Shown in pieces: positions 33,085 through 44,300 of a stretch of DNA of 64,000 bases. Every line of letters starts with the position of its first letter. Position 1 is the stretch's first letter. The notes under the pieces are model-generated. The model was not told the origin of the DNA. It did no database searches and was given only the letters and a program-made list of their open reading frames with translations. The stretch covers positions 290,341 to 354,340 of the forward strand of contig NBIV01000045.1 of the NCBI GenBank assembly GCA_003194525.1, read 5' to 3'. This DNA comes from Gracilariopsis chorda. Lineage: Eukaryota > Rhodophyta > Florideophyceae > Gracilariales > Gracilariaceae. A program made the position numbers and the translations under genes.

Positions 33085-35435
33085 TTTATGGGCTTTGGTT
33101 CTCATTTCGAACGCACGGTAGGGCTTCTAGTAGTTCCCTCTATCTAAAGTCAAGAACTGCTTATAGCCGTGACCCCCCCTTCTTGTGGCTTGGTATCTGC
33201 AGTAAACATTTTGCTTTGACATGGTAAGGGAGCTTTTTAAGGCCCCTCATACTCCTGCAAGGCTGTTCTTAGCTTCCATCTTCCCGTTGGGTACAAGCCG
33301 ATCCGCCTTCACGAGGTGTACCCGTCTTCCCCCCACTAACGAGGGAAGGGAAATGGACAGGCAATTGGGTCTCTCACGGAGACCAACAACCTTCCGGTCA
33401 TCTGCCCGTTATTACAGTTGAATGTTGCATCTGTACTCCACCCATCTGCCGCGTCCGTGTTTCGAGAACAGGGTATTATATCAACTATACCAACACAGAA
33501 ACAATACGGAAACAAGTCGCTGCAGCGCTGCAGGAAAGCCTGACGGCGGACAAATTTCGTCATTGACGCTCATTTCTGCACAAAGATGTTACACACAAAA
33601 GCCAGTGCCTAGTTTTTCTGAAGAAGTGCTCTTCAAGTATACTACGCATTTACGTGACGGAAGGGGCAGGTTGTCATTAGGCCACTTCCTGAGATACGCT
33701 GAAGTTCCGTGATCTAGACTGAACGGCTTCGCATGCAAAGCGTAATTCTTTATGGTAGAAGTGCAGCGAGCGAATGCTTTGGTGCAGGTCTTTTCTTGGT
33801 GATGTGATGGTTTTGGTGACCTCTTTTCTCAGTTTTTCTATTCATAACGTCACAAACGTTAGATACAGCATGTAGAACTACTTTTGACTATGCATCTAGC
33901 TGACGGGTGAAAATCACTGGCGGCACACGAGAAAAGAGATCATATCGGGGGTTCACGTGGTGCGCCTCCACCACTTGCATTATTGGCGGCATACGTGCAC
34001 AGAGCCGCAAAATCGAGTGGACGGTATGGACGCAGTAAAGGGACGCGTTGAATAGATAAGTCTCGGGATCTTTGCGGCGTCAGCGCGACAACCGGAGGGG
34101 AAAAGAACGGGAAACATGTTCTCCCTCTGCTTTCTCTGCCAGTCTCCTCCGGGGAAGGCAACGATCATTAATTCAGGAGTCGTGAAGAGTGCTCCGCGAA
34201 ATTATGGATCACGTGCCACGTGTAGAGCTGTGACCTACTATGAACAACACACCCTACCGGCAGGGAAAAAGATTCAAACCCTTCAATTTTGATACGTTTT
34301 GAACATTATGATAAGATTAAATCTTTTTTGTTCATAAAAGTACGCATTTTAAATTAAACTTGTATTTGAAATTTTAAGACTTCACAATCAGCTGCTGTGT
34401 TCTTTTTGTCAGTTCTAGAGTATTTTGTGTTTTGGATGGATATGTTTTGACTAGACTATTGGTCTTGGTGGTTGAAGGAAAAATTCTTTTGGCATTGTTC
34501 TAAGCGTTATTCTAAGTTGACAGTAAAAACTGGAAAGGGCGTTGTTTAGAATTTCGACTTAAGAGCAACTTTATCCGTCATTCTTTTATGTAAGTTTTAA
34601 GGATACCGCAAAAATGTCATCACTACGTGTACAAACTTTTATTGTACTCTGTACTACATACATGTTGTACAACAAAGCAACTCTAACCCCATCTGCAATC
34701 GAAACTTCTTTATGCAAACTGTAGCTACACTATATACAAGTAAAACGTATCTACTTAACCCAATCAGCCTTTTAGGGCTTCCACGACGGCCAGCACAATA
34801 TCTCAAGGAATGATCGTAGAACATTGTGCACGACATTTTGAAATATTTATTTATGAAATATATTCTTTCAAACACTATGCCTTTACATATCCCCCGCGGA
34901 TAATGGTTGAGACGAAGTAGAGGAACGCAAAGTGGGGGATTTAGGGTTCTAGAACCACCTTCACCATTGGCAATGGGCAGTAGTCGCTTTTCAAAATCAG
35001 GGACAGCGGTAACGAAGTCACATTCACTCCACTGAGAATCAAACTCGACAGAGCAATCATGCAAATTTACTTCGATCGCTTCGACCATTTATTTGAAAAA
35101 GTTTTCGGAGGAATCGCCCATGATGGTGATGGCGGCAACGAGCTCGGTGGTGGTGGTGTGGCTGCGTTTGATCAAAATGTGCATTTTTCGGAGCCAGTAG
35201 AACTGCATGACGATGGTGGAAGAGAACAATTCTAATTCCGCTCATAGCAGATTTCTTTTGCTTGTAAACCAATGAAATGATCGAGCTTCTGCAACATTTG
35301 CAACAATTTTTTATAAAGAGCCTCGCTTACAACGCTTTTCGTCCGAAACCGGACCGAAAACCCTACCTTACCCACCACATTCTGTGTCTAGGCCCATTCA
35401 ACCAAAGACGACCCACTTCATAATCTACTATTTCT
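33085..35435. other. Intergenic, no supported gene
   Basis: ORFs up to 144 codons are present (34654-35088, minus) but without domains. Positions 34878-34950 on the plus strand contain GGATAATGGTTGAG and, about 40 bases on, GGGTTCTAGAACC, which weakly resemble the A and B boxes of a tRNA promoter, so a tRNA-derived SINE remnant is possible. Confidence 0.3.
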
Positions 35436-35475
35436 CAGGGTCGTATTTCTGACTAACTGTTTAGCTACATTAACG
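35436..35475 (+). mobile_element. Single left end of a hAT-type miniature element
   Basis: CAGGGTCGTATTTCTGACTA and the bases after it match the end of the 24374-24556 element at most positions over about 30 bases. No right end was found nearby, so the copy is truncated. Confidence 0.5.
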
Positions 35476-35748
35476 ATTTAAATACCAAAAATCATGAACT
35501 GATATATAAAGCAGATAAATCTGGCCAACCGGGCGGGCAATTGCAAACATTCGTGTGGTGTTTTGCAGACATGTCATTGGTGCTGCATAGTGCGCAGACG
35601 TCTTTGCCAGTAATATTGCAGCGTTTATCAGGTAATAATAGGGATATTACGCACTTGAAACTTTGTGAGGATGTGAGTAGAAATAACATACACGTTTGTA
35701 GTTGTCACTGCGGTCATATGACTTTCTGAAGTCCGTCAGTCTTGAAAA

Positions 35749-36700
35749 GTGAAACTTGCGGTAATAGTGAAGTCGCGTGAACACCAGCGTCGACCGATCT
35801 CATGTTCCCCTACCTCAATCAGCCCATATAAAGAATCACAAACATGGCGGACAAATCACCACCAAAAGCCTCTAAAGCAGTTCCTTCACAACAGCAGTCT
35901 AACATCTGCTGGGCAATCCCCCCGACACTCAAGTCATACCATCAAACTATACGCCAACATCTATACCTTAAAAGCTTCGGAGCCCAGAATCACATTCTCC
36001 AAAAAGAATGATCTTGTAATCGTCCGAAAAGTCTTTGCAGCAAAAACACACGTAGCTTTCAATTGCAATATCAAGAAACGATTCAAGGTAGCAGCCGCAC
36101 AGATTAATGGCAAAAAGCGTACGAAACACGCTGTGAAATGAACATGGTTCCAGACAGATTAAATAGATTGCACGAAAGGTAAAACAAACAAAACGCTATC
36201 AAAGAGAAGTTAAGTCAAGTTAGTGGTAAATTAGGGGAGCCTGAAGAGCTATTTGGCATGATCAAAGAAACTAGAGATGATTTGGTTTAGGCTCGTATGG
36301 ATACGAAAAAAAAGAAAGTAGAACTAGATTAGGAGAAAGAAAGCCTGACTGAACTGATTAGACAGAGGGCTGAACGTCGGAAAGAAGCCGATGCCGAAAT
36401 TGATGACAGCGCAGACGGTAATGATGAGCTTCAAACCAAGAAGGAGAAAAATAATACCCTCTTGGCATCCATTTTTCTAGCACACGAAACTTCAGCGTTT
36501 ACGGCAGCTATTGAGAGAGGCGATAACCGGCAAATGGCTGTAGAAGAGGAGAAAAGTAAACTGGAGAGGGAACGTTTTGAGACACCCCAAAAAGAAAAAG
36601 GGATAGAGAGGGAAGAGCGAGCGCAAGAAATGCAGGAAGCGCTAAAACGTTAACTCCAGAAGTTTCAAATTATGATGGACGTCATCAGGGGGTTCAAATC
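35749..36700 (+). pseudogene. Accessory coiled-coil ORF of a PIF/Harbinger element, decayed
   Basis: Frame 3 is protein-like from about 36200 to 36715, with stops near 36288, 36331 and 36653. It gives long Glu/Lys/Arg runs (ELIRQRAERRKEADAEIDD, VEEEKSKLERERFE, REERAQEMQEALKR) that end in LQKFQIMMDVIRG. PIF/Harbinger elements carry, besides the transposase, a second gene for a Myb/SANT-like DNA-binding protein with just such a charged helical tail. Upstream, 35749-36140 holds another open frame that may be the DNA-binding part, but no tryptophan-repeat is visible. The transposase gene lies on the opposite strand immediately beyond, in the tail-to-tail layout common in this superfamily. Confidence 0.42.
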
Positions 36701-36899
36701 GACGACGACTGTTCTCGCTGTACATCTGGATCTCACCGTCGAGCATTGAGCCACAGCGCAAATGTAGGCGTTGACTGCACCTCTCCCAATGCGTAAGCAT
36801 CACACTCATTGCCTTCGCTCGGTCCAGCTGGCTCGTCGCTTTGCTCCTCGCTGTGCCTCCGCTCGCTGCATACTTTGCGCTTGGGGCGGTGGCGCGACC

Positions 36900-38089
36900 T
36901 ATGGGGCATATCTGTTTCAGTCGTACCTTTTGAGGAAAGAAATGCGTCCGGAGACGGGAGAATGCTATCGAAGTACTTTGACATCTAGATTCCGTAGAAG
37001 CACGTTCGGAAGTTCATTAGTAAAAGTGCAGTAAGATAGATAAAACCAATAAGTGCCTGCAGAACACTCAGCTTTCTCCGAAAGTCTGTGATACTCCAGT
37101 ACAGCTTCACTTACTTGAAGATCCACTCTACCGTTATGCGTCCGGCAGCCATCCCAGCGTTCTAAGCATGCTGATCGTCGCTCACCTCAGACTCTTGGAA
37201 TGGGACCGGCACGAAGTCCTTTTCGTTGTAGCCACAGTCCCTATATATGCAATGCTGCTTATCTTCTACGATGAGTGCACTTTCCAGCTGTTTGTCGAAC
37301 TCGGACCTAACGTACAGAGTCCAATCATAGCGGCGATTTTCTACAGGGCCGTAGATATGCATAATGATACCATCTGGCGTAATCACCGCTTGAAACGTTA
37401 GTGCATGTGCCCTTTTGTGTCCATTGAAGACAAAAGTGTGAAGTCCATCGGTCTTTGGTCTTGCGATCTTGAGCAATGTACCATCCATGAGTCCAATACA
37501 ATTTTCCAATGCCTCCGATTTCTGCTCTACAGAATCTACGCGTCTTTTTGCGTTTCTAGCGATGTAATCGCTACTCAAAGACCCAGTCAAAAGTTCTTCG
37601 TGTTCATCAAAGTACTGTAGCTTTCTATCGCTTCCCAGAATATTTCACCCAGTTGTGAAGCATGACTTCGAAAAAGACTTTTGCGATCAGTCCATCGATA
37701 TGTCAATGCAATTCTAATTAGTATCACACAGGGTGTGTGAAGTGAATTGGTTCTGTATCTGTGCAGATCTGTTTCGTATTCATCGCTTATGCTTAAAAAC
37801 TGGCTTTAGTCTAATCACATCTTGTTTCGAGAACTTAAAGAGTGACAGACATTCTTGATCAGTTAGGTTGTCAAATACATCTTCAAAAGTCGTCCTGAAG
37901 ATAGGCTAACTTTTCAAGAACGCACGATGATAGTTGTTGTAGTAACGATGGTATTGATTGTATGATCATATTAGGTAGGTTGATCTGCTGTAAACAATGT
38001 GCTGGCGACGTCTGATTGCCCTTGTCCGACTTGCCCAGTGTCTGCTCGACTGCATCGAGAATGTTTTCGTATGACTGCTGAGAGAGCAC
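36900..38089 (-). pseudogene. PIF/Harbinger transposase (DDE_Tnp_4), decayed
   Basis: Read on the minus strand, all parts of the family are present. The N-terminal block is DNLTDQECLSLFKFSKQDV near 37850, and a helix-turn-helix region shifted in frame follows at about 37650-37760. The catalytic core at 37162-37590 has CIGLMDGTLLKIARP (first Asp), ENRRYDWTLYV (second Asp) and CIYRDCGY. The last block lies past a stop at about 37160: NAGMAAGRITVEWIFK, whose Glu is the third catalytic residue, then RRKLSVLQALIGFIYL and MSKYFDSILPSP. The enzyme would cut at 3-bp TNA targets. At least one frameshift and several stops make it inactive. Terminal repeats and target duplication were not found. Confidence 0.8.
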
Positions 38090-38815
38090 TTAGAATGCAT
38101 ATCAGGTCTCGTGTGTCATGAAAACGGAGAGAGTGAGATAAAAGACTTGGACTTGGCTGCAAAACTGTCTACACGAACATTGGACTGCGTAATATCTTAT
38201 GCGTGTTGCTTCCTTACAGATTTCTGTTGTGGAATATCTAGTGAAGAAAATATGAGTTGCTGCAGAATCTTCATTAGCGTAACTTCACTAGTATCTACAA
38301 GAAACTTCTCCTCCAACCCGTGGCACTCACCCTGCATGAAACAAAATGAAACTTCGGAGAGCCCATCCCCGTACTGGACTACTCTCTTATCGGATATATA
38401 TCGGCTAATTGCTTGGAAGTGAAAGGGTTAATTAGTCATCAGAAAATACTTCTCGTCAATTGGTAGCGATAATAATAAACCGGAAATAGGATGAGGACTA
38501 CTTATGTCAAGTTAGTAACAATCTGTAACAGAACGTTATCATTCGCTACAGAACGTTACCAGCTCGTCGGTTACGAACGATAGCTTTCGCGTTAAAACAT
38601 TGGTGATACAACGGTACCTTTGTGATACATAGTTAGCACTTCATAAAGGTTCGGTCCAGCAGATCTGGCAAACAACAGCCAACTCGACGAACGAACACTC
38701 CACCACTCATCTTTTTTCTTCTTGTGTTACATTTGGTAGCATCGTTTCAAGTTCCCGCCGCAGAGAACTCGCCTAGTTGCGCTAACTAGGACACCATTAC
38801 GCTAGCTACGACACG
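38090..38815. other. Intergenic or element leader, no gene recognised
   Basis: No domain. A short direct repeat CAGAACGTTA(T/C)CA occurs at about 38529 and 38551, before the gag remnant that follows. Confidence 0.35.
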
Positions 38816-39890
38816 ATGCCGACTTCACCAGACCATCTGATGGAGACAGGGTCAAACAAGGCCACTTCCGTAGGCCCAGACCAAAGTCATTGCCACCGGC
38901 GTCCATGTCGACTGCGCATGTCACACCACCCGCCAGCAACGCTGCTTCATCGTCAGAACCGAAAACACATATCGTAACAGAAGAACAGTTACGGTCACAA
39001 ATCGACATTCGCTCGAACCATATTTCCGAACCGTCACTGGACACACGCCAGCACTCCCAGACTCCCGTTCTCCTTCAAATTTTGGAAAGGCAACAATCAT
39101 CCATCGACGCTCTTAGCCAACAACTGAAACCCTTGACCTCACATGACTGTGAAAGGCTTGAACCATGACCTCCGCAAGACAGAACAATCGATCCCCTGAC
39201 GATAAACATCCGTGAAGCCGTCGCTGACCCCTAACAATATCAGTTGTTCGCAAAATCGAAGCCTCAACAGATGCCATTACAGGTGCTTAATTCTTCCAAC
39301 TTTCTGCTTTACTCCGGTAAAGAACATGAACGAACATCAAACAAGGTTAGATATTTCATATCAAGCATTCGCAAGGTTAGAAATTTGTGTCGTGGACTTA
39401 CCCCTCGAGAAGTAGATGCAGCCATATTTTTGTTACGTGATTCAGCCGACCTGTGATATAAACGCATCACGGCAGCCGGGGAGTACTTCCTTTCTCTAGA
39501 ACAGTTACAGGAAGCCGTTGTGTATGGTTGGGACGAGTTCTCTGTTCTTTCGAGGAGCTCATCCCGTTTATATACCAAAGCGTACTTCTAACTTGTGGTC
39601 AAAGCTCTATCACTGAGCTGCAGGGAACCACTCATATCCGATATTACAGCAGCCTAAATTCTATCGTACAATTAGCAGCCGAGATGTAGACACATCACCC
39701 CTTGCAACACTCTCACGCAACACCAAGGGGACACATCACATATTGTGAGAGTGTCACGTAAGAATGTGAGTGCTCAATGGCATACTGCTTACAACACTCT
39801 TTCCATGCCACGAGAGCAATCTCACAAGTCAAAGCAAGGTCCGCAGTTTCTGATGGCGTCGCTGTGATAGACCCTTAGTGAATATGTCAG
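38816..39890 (+). pseudogene. Retrotransposon gag remnant
   Basis: An ATG at 38816 opens a frame that shifts near 38890 into frame 1. This reads HVTPPASNAASSSEPKTH, a Gln-rich stretch, and then LYSGKEHERTSNKVRYFIS, LTPREVDAAIFLLRDSAD and LQEAVVYGWDEFSVL. A further frame continues with GTTHIRYYSSLNSIVQLAAE at about 39620-39690. The order F-x-G, helices with V-R-Y-F, then L-x-x-x-A and L-x-x-A-x-x-x-x-W is that of the Retrotrans_gag capsid domain of Ty3/gypsy elements. Stops near 39166 and 39457 and two frame changes show decay. No zinc knuckle, protease or polymerase follows, since the 435-bp repeats start at about 39930. Confidence 0.55.
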
Positions 39891-39929
39891 TGTTGTACTA
39901 AAATGAGTATAGAAAGTCGTTATAACGAT

Positions 39930-41240
39930 GACAAGTGGAAACAGCCTTCGGACGTGGGTGGCGCTGCGCGCCGCGTTTTGTTTGTAGCTTTGTGTATTTC
40001 GTGGCGTTCGGAGGCTCTCCGAGCACTTTGCTCGCTTAGGCTCGCAATAGCCTTCGTAGAACCACGGGGCGCCGCGGCGCCTAGGTGTCTAAATTGACTG
40101 CAGTGCCAGCCAATGATGAGAAAGCGCGACACGTTGCTTTGTGTAACTGGGTGGCACTGCAGTCATTATGGGAGTGCCAGCCAGTAAGCAGGAAGCTTTG
40201 CTGCTGCTGCTGCTGCTGAATTTTTTAAATGGTAGGGAGGCGTTGCGCCAAATGGCAGTTTTGCATGCGCGTAGAGGGGCATACAGAGCGGTTAATTGGC
40301 GCACCGCCTCCTATCAATCAACAACACCCCCCTCATACATGTGTAAATCATTAAGAGTGGGGTGTTGAGACAAGTGAAAAGGGCCTTCGGCCGTGGGCGG
40401 CGCTGCGCGCCGCGTTGGTTTTGTAGCTTTGTGTATTTCGTGGCGTTCGGAGGCTCTCCGAGCACTTTGCTCGCTTAGGCTCGCAATAGTGCTCGTAGAA
40501 CCACGGGGCGCCGCGGCGCCTAGGTGTCTAAATTGACTGCAGTGCCAGCCAATGATGAGAAAGCGCGACACGTTGCTTTGTGTAACTGGGTGGCACTGCA
40601 GTCATTATGGGAGTGCCAGCCAGTAAGCAGGAACCTTTGCTGCTGCTGCTGCTGCTGAATTTTTTAAATGGCAGGGAGGCGTTGCGCCAAATGGGCGATT
40701 TGGATGGGCAAACGGGGGCGTGGAAGAGGATTTTATGGCGCAACGCCTCCATTCAATCAAGAACACCCCCCTCATAGAGGAACAAATCATTATAATGGAG
40801 AGACAAGTGGAAACGGCCTTCGGCCGTGGGCGGCGCTGCGCGCCGCGTTGGTTTTGTAGCTTTGTGTATTTCGTAGCGTTCGGAGGCTCTCCGAGCACTT
40901 TGCTCGCTTGCGCTCGCAATAGCGCTCGTAGAACCACGGGGCGCCGCGGCGCCTAGGTGCCTAAATTGACTGCAGTGCCATCCAATGATGAGAAAGCGTG
41001 ACACGTTGCTTTGTGTAACTGGGTGGCACTGCAGTCATTATGGGAGTGCCAGCCAATAAGCAGGAAGCTTTGCTGCTGCTGCTGCTGCTGAATTTGTTAA
41101 ATGGTAGGGAGGCGTTGCGCCAAATGCCAGTTTTGCATGCGCGTAGAGGGGCATACAGAGCGGTTAATTGGCGCACCGCCTCCTATCAATCAACAACACC
41201 CCCTCATACATGTGTAAATCATTAAGAGTGGGGTGTTGAG
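39930..41240. repeat. Three tandem 435-bp units, Helitron-end-like
   Basis: The 14-bp inverted repeat TGACTGCAGTGCCA ... TGGCACTGCAGTCA starts at 40095, 40534 and 40967, giving periods of 439 and 433 bp. Each unit also holds the GC-rich palindromes GGCCTTCGGCC, GGCGCTGCGCGCC and GGCGCCGCGGCGCC, a (CTG)n run of six or more, and a hairpin starting GGAGGCGTTGCGCCA. The middle of the unit (from the GGCCTTCGGCC palindrome to the CTG run) is nearly identical to the 3' flank of every RepHel gene in the array. They may be short non-autonomous derivatives of the Helitron. Confidence 0.8.
40675..40750. repeat. Hairpin with perfect 15-bp arms
   Basis: GGAGGCGTTGCGCCA at 40675-40689 and its exact reverse complement at 40736-40750. 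In other units the right arm has a C for an A, and the interior differs. Confidence 0.85.
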
Positions 41241-41388
41241 ACAAGAGGAAGCGGCCTTCGGCCGCGTGCGGCGCTGCGCGCCGCAGTGGAGGAGTGATAA
41301 ACAGCGGTGAGGAGAAAAGAGGGTGGAGAAAGCAAAAGCAGAAAAGCAAGTAGTTTAATTCAATGAAAGAAGAATGCAAGAGATATGA

Positions 41389-44300
41389 TTACGGTTGTGG
41401 AGGGATGCAGAACTGAATAGCTTCAGGCAGCACTGGGTTGGCGATGTTAACAGGCATGGGATGAATTGTGTGCGCATTTGCGGGTGTAAGCTGCGGATCA
41501 TGCAGGAGCAGCACATGGTCGTTCCTTCGAACGCGCGACAATGCGACATACAACTGACCAGCGCAGAAGAAGTTGGATCGCACATCCACAACCAAGCCAT
41601 CCAACGTCTTTCCCTGTCCTTTGTGAACGGTAGCTGCAAACGCGAGACGAATGGGAAACTGCCTTCGAATCATGCGAATATCTGCGAAAGAAAACTCGAA
41701 GTCGATACGATGCAGGAGCTGTCGTTCGAGCACCTGTCTGTTCTCGTCGAATCGAGCCACCTGCATCGTAAATTGATCGACACGCACGACTACGAACAGC
41801 TTTCCGTTGACCACAGCCGGATGCAACACGTTCCGAATGACCATAACTGGCACACCAATCTTCAAATCCAAGTTATGAGGAGGTAACCAGTAGGTGCATA
41901 CTGATACGCAAACTCGGGAACAAAGGTATTGGTGACGTCGGGCTCTGAGTTTGGTACACCGTCAGGTTGTACCGTCGTAGCTGACGGAAGAGTGAAGCGT
42001 TCACCAGGAAACAGATCCAGCGCTGCCGCATTGTGTTCATCGACCAACTGATTTGTGGAGGCAATGAGCATTTTGCTGAGATCCACATCCTCCTTGCGTC
42101 GTGATGTGAGCCACTTCCACAGGAATTGGTAGGCGGTTTGCATGCCACCGGTAGATCTGAGTGGTAGCGGAGCGTTGTTGGATATTGTGTTTCGTGCAAT
42201 GGAACGTAACAGCGACGCAAATGCAGGATCATCGGCTTGGCGTACTTGTTCCGTGAGGTACAGCACTTGAACCGAGCACAATGTCCACAGATCACTCTTC
42301 CACGGCAATTCGTTGAGAATGTTTGTGTACACTCGTCTCACATTACCACTTGGCTCGGCCTCCATGTACACCTGCGGCACCACTGGAAGCAGCTGGGAGT
42401 AGTCGCCGGATAGAATGATGGTCAAGCCCCCAAACGGAGGTGGGTTTTCCATTCCACTGCAGCGAAGATCTTTGAGCAACGCATCCATGAGTTCGAAGAG
42501 CTTTCGTGAGAGCATGGACGCCTCATCCAAGACGAGCAGTTGTATTTCGCGTAGCAGTTCTGCACGTTGAGATCGGGGACCGTACTTTGACAAAGTGGCT
42601 GTAGTGCTGCTTGTGCTGTCCCTATCAGCTACACCCAGTCCGAGAAGGCTATGTAAAGTGCGGCCACCTTCGTACAACGAAGCTGCAATGCCTGTTGTAG
42701 CAGTCATTTCGGCGAGCATTCCTTCCGACTCAACGATATCACGAAGGAGGTTGAGCACGTATGTCTTTCCGGTTCCTGCAGATCCTTGCACTAAGAACAC
42801 GTTTCCAGGAGTGCTCGTTCGCTCCTGCAGCGCCTGTCGTTGTTGCAATGCGGCAATGACGGTGTCAATGACTTGTCTTTGGCGAGGTTTTAAGGTGGCG
42901 TACCTTGACTGCAAAGTTGACGAATTTCGCACCACTCGTGCGTCTCGAGTTGTTGTAGCTCGATTCGCCTCAGTCAATGCTGTATGATCCTGCTGTAGGT
43001 GTTGGGAGAAGAAGCTGTGATCGCGAAGCAGTCGCCCTCCGTGCCGGTCTGAGATTTCCACCACACGTCGATACATTTCTTGCTTTCGTTGCTGCTCATC
43101 TCCTGTATGTATGTCGCTACATAGTGCCTCCCAGTTTTCGACGGCCATTTTTTCTGGGTCTGCGCCTTGTTGGTATAGTGTAACAACCAGACGTCGTAGC
43201 TCTGAGGGCGTGCTGTATATCTGCACTGCTTCTTGGAATGCAATATCAAACTCGGATCCGTCCGCGAGCAGTCCGCTTACAATCGCAGTTTCACGATACG
43301 TTCCATACTGCTGTCCGTTGAAAGTCCTTGCGTCTTCATAAGAGCTCGAGCCGTGATTCATGAGCAGCAAGCGCAGAGCAAAGAGCTCAATGGCCGACGG
43401 TGAAACAGCTCTGATCCTTGCGACACACTGCTCGTCGTCCGTGCGCTCTACCACGTACATGGGCGGATCGCAGTCGTCTGTGGGCACCTGAGTGCTGTCT
43501 CCGTCGTATTGGTTAAGCACGCGGGCTGGAAGCGTGCGATACAATCGCACTTTTTCAAAGTACGAAAGGTAGTCGAGGTTCGCGTATGCTTCGGGCCTTG
43601 CAAAGTATCTCTCCAGTGTAGACGGCTGTGATGCAGAAGAGAGCTGGTTTGGACCTCTCAGCAGAAATGTGCGCTCTCCTTCCAAGTGAATGGCCAGTCG
43701 CTCTACTTTTGGTACGATGTGAACATGTCGAAACTCGAAAAGTCTCCAAGCTGCATTGACGGCGCCCACCACACGCGCTCGCATGTATGCACGAATGTCG
43801 TTCTGCACCTGTGGCTCTTGTTGCTGCTCGTTGTGTGTGCCTGTCTCATTAGCATCACTCACATTGAGCACCACCTCCTGAGCTTTGGGCTGCTTAAACG
43901 CGTACTTCATCAGATAAGCCACTGCGCCCCCTCCTTGCGTGCGTTCTACGTTGATATGAGAGCGGTACTTCTTGGTCAGTGTTGGGTTGTACGGCACAAT
44001 CTTGAGGTCTTCTTGCCTTCTTCTGCGGTAAATCACGCGATTCGTGCCTTCTTCAATGTACGTCTCCGGCACAATCATATTGCTGTCGTATCCAAACTTG
44101 CACCGCCCAGCGCGATTACGGCAATAGGTGGAGTGGCGGTGCCTGTGCATGGAACGAATGAGAGCACGCAACGCGTCGTCTTCGCCTGGAAGGGGAAGTT
44201 CTGCACGAATGAGCTCGTCGATCACATCAACGTCTTCAATCACGCCTCCTTCGAGCCACACGAGCATGTGGTGATGAGGCACATTGCGCTCTTGAAACTC

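Noticed and set aside
40199-41090. CRISPR-like array from the regularly repeated units
   Set aside because: Units of 435 bp with internal palindromes in a eukaryotic transposon context; no short repeat-spacer structure.
41395-41886. 163-codon plus-strand ORF, repeated in each Helitron copy
   Set aside because: Antisense shadow of the helicase C-terminus.
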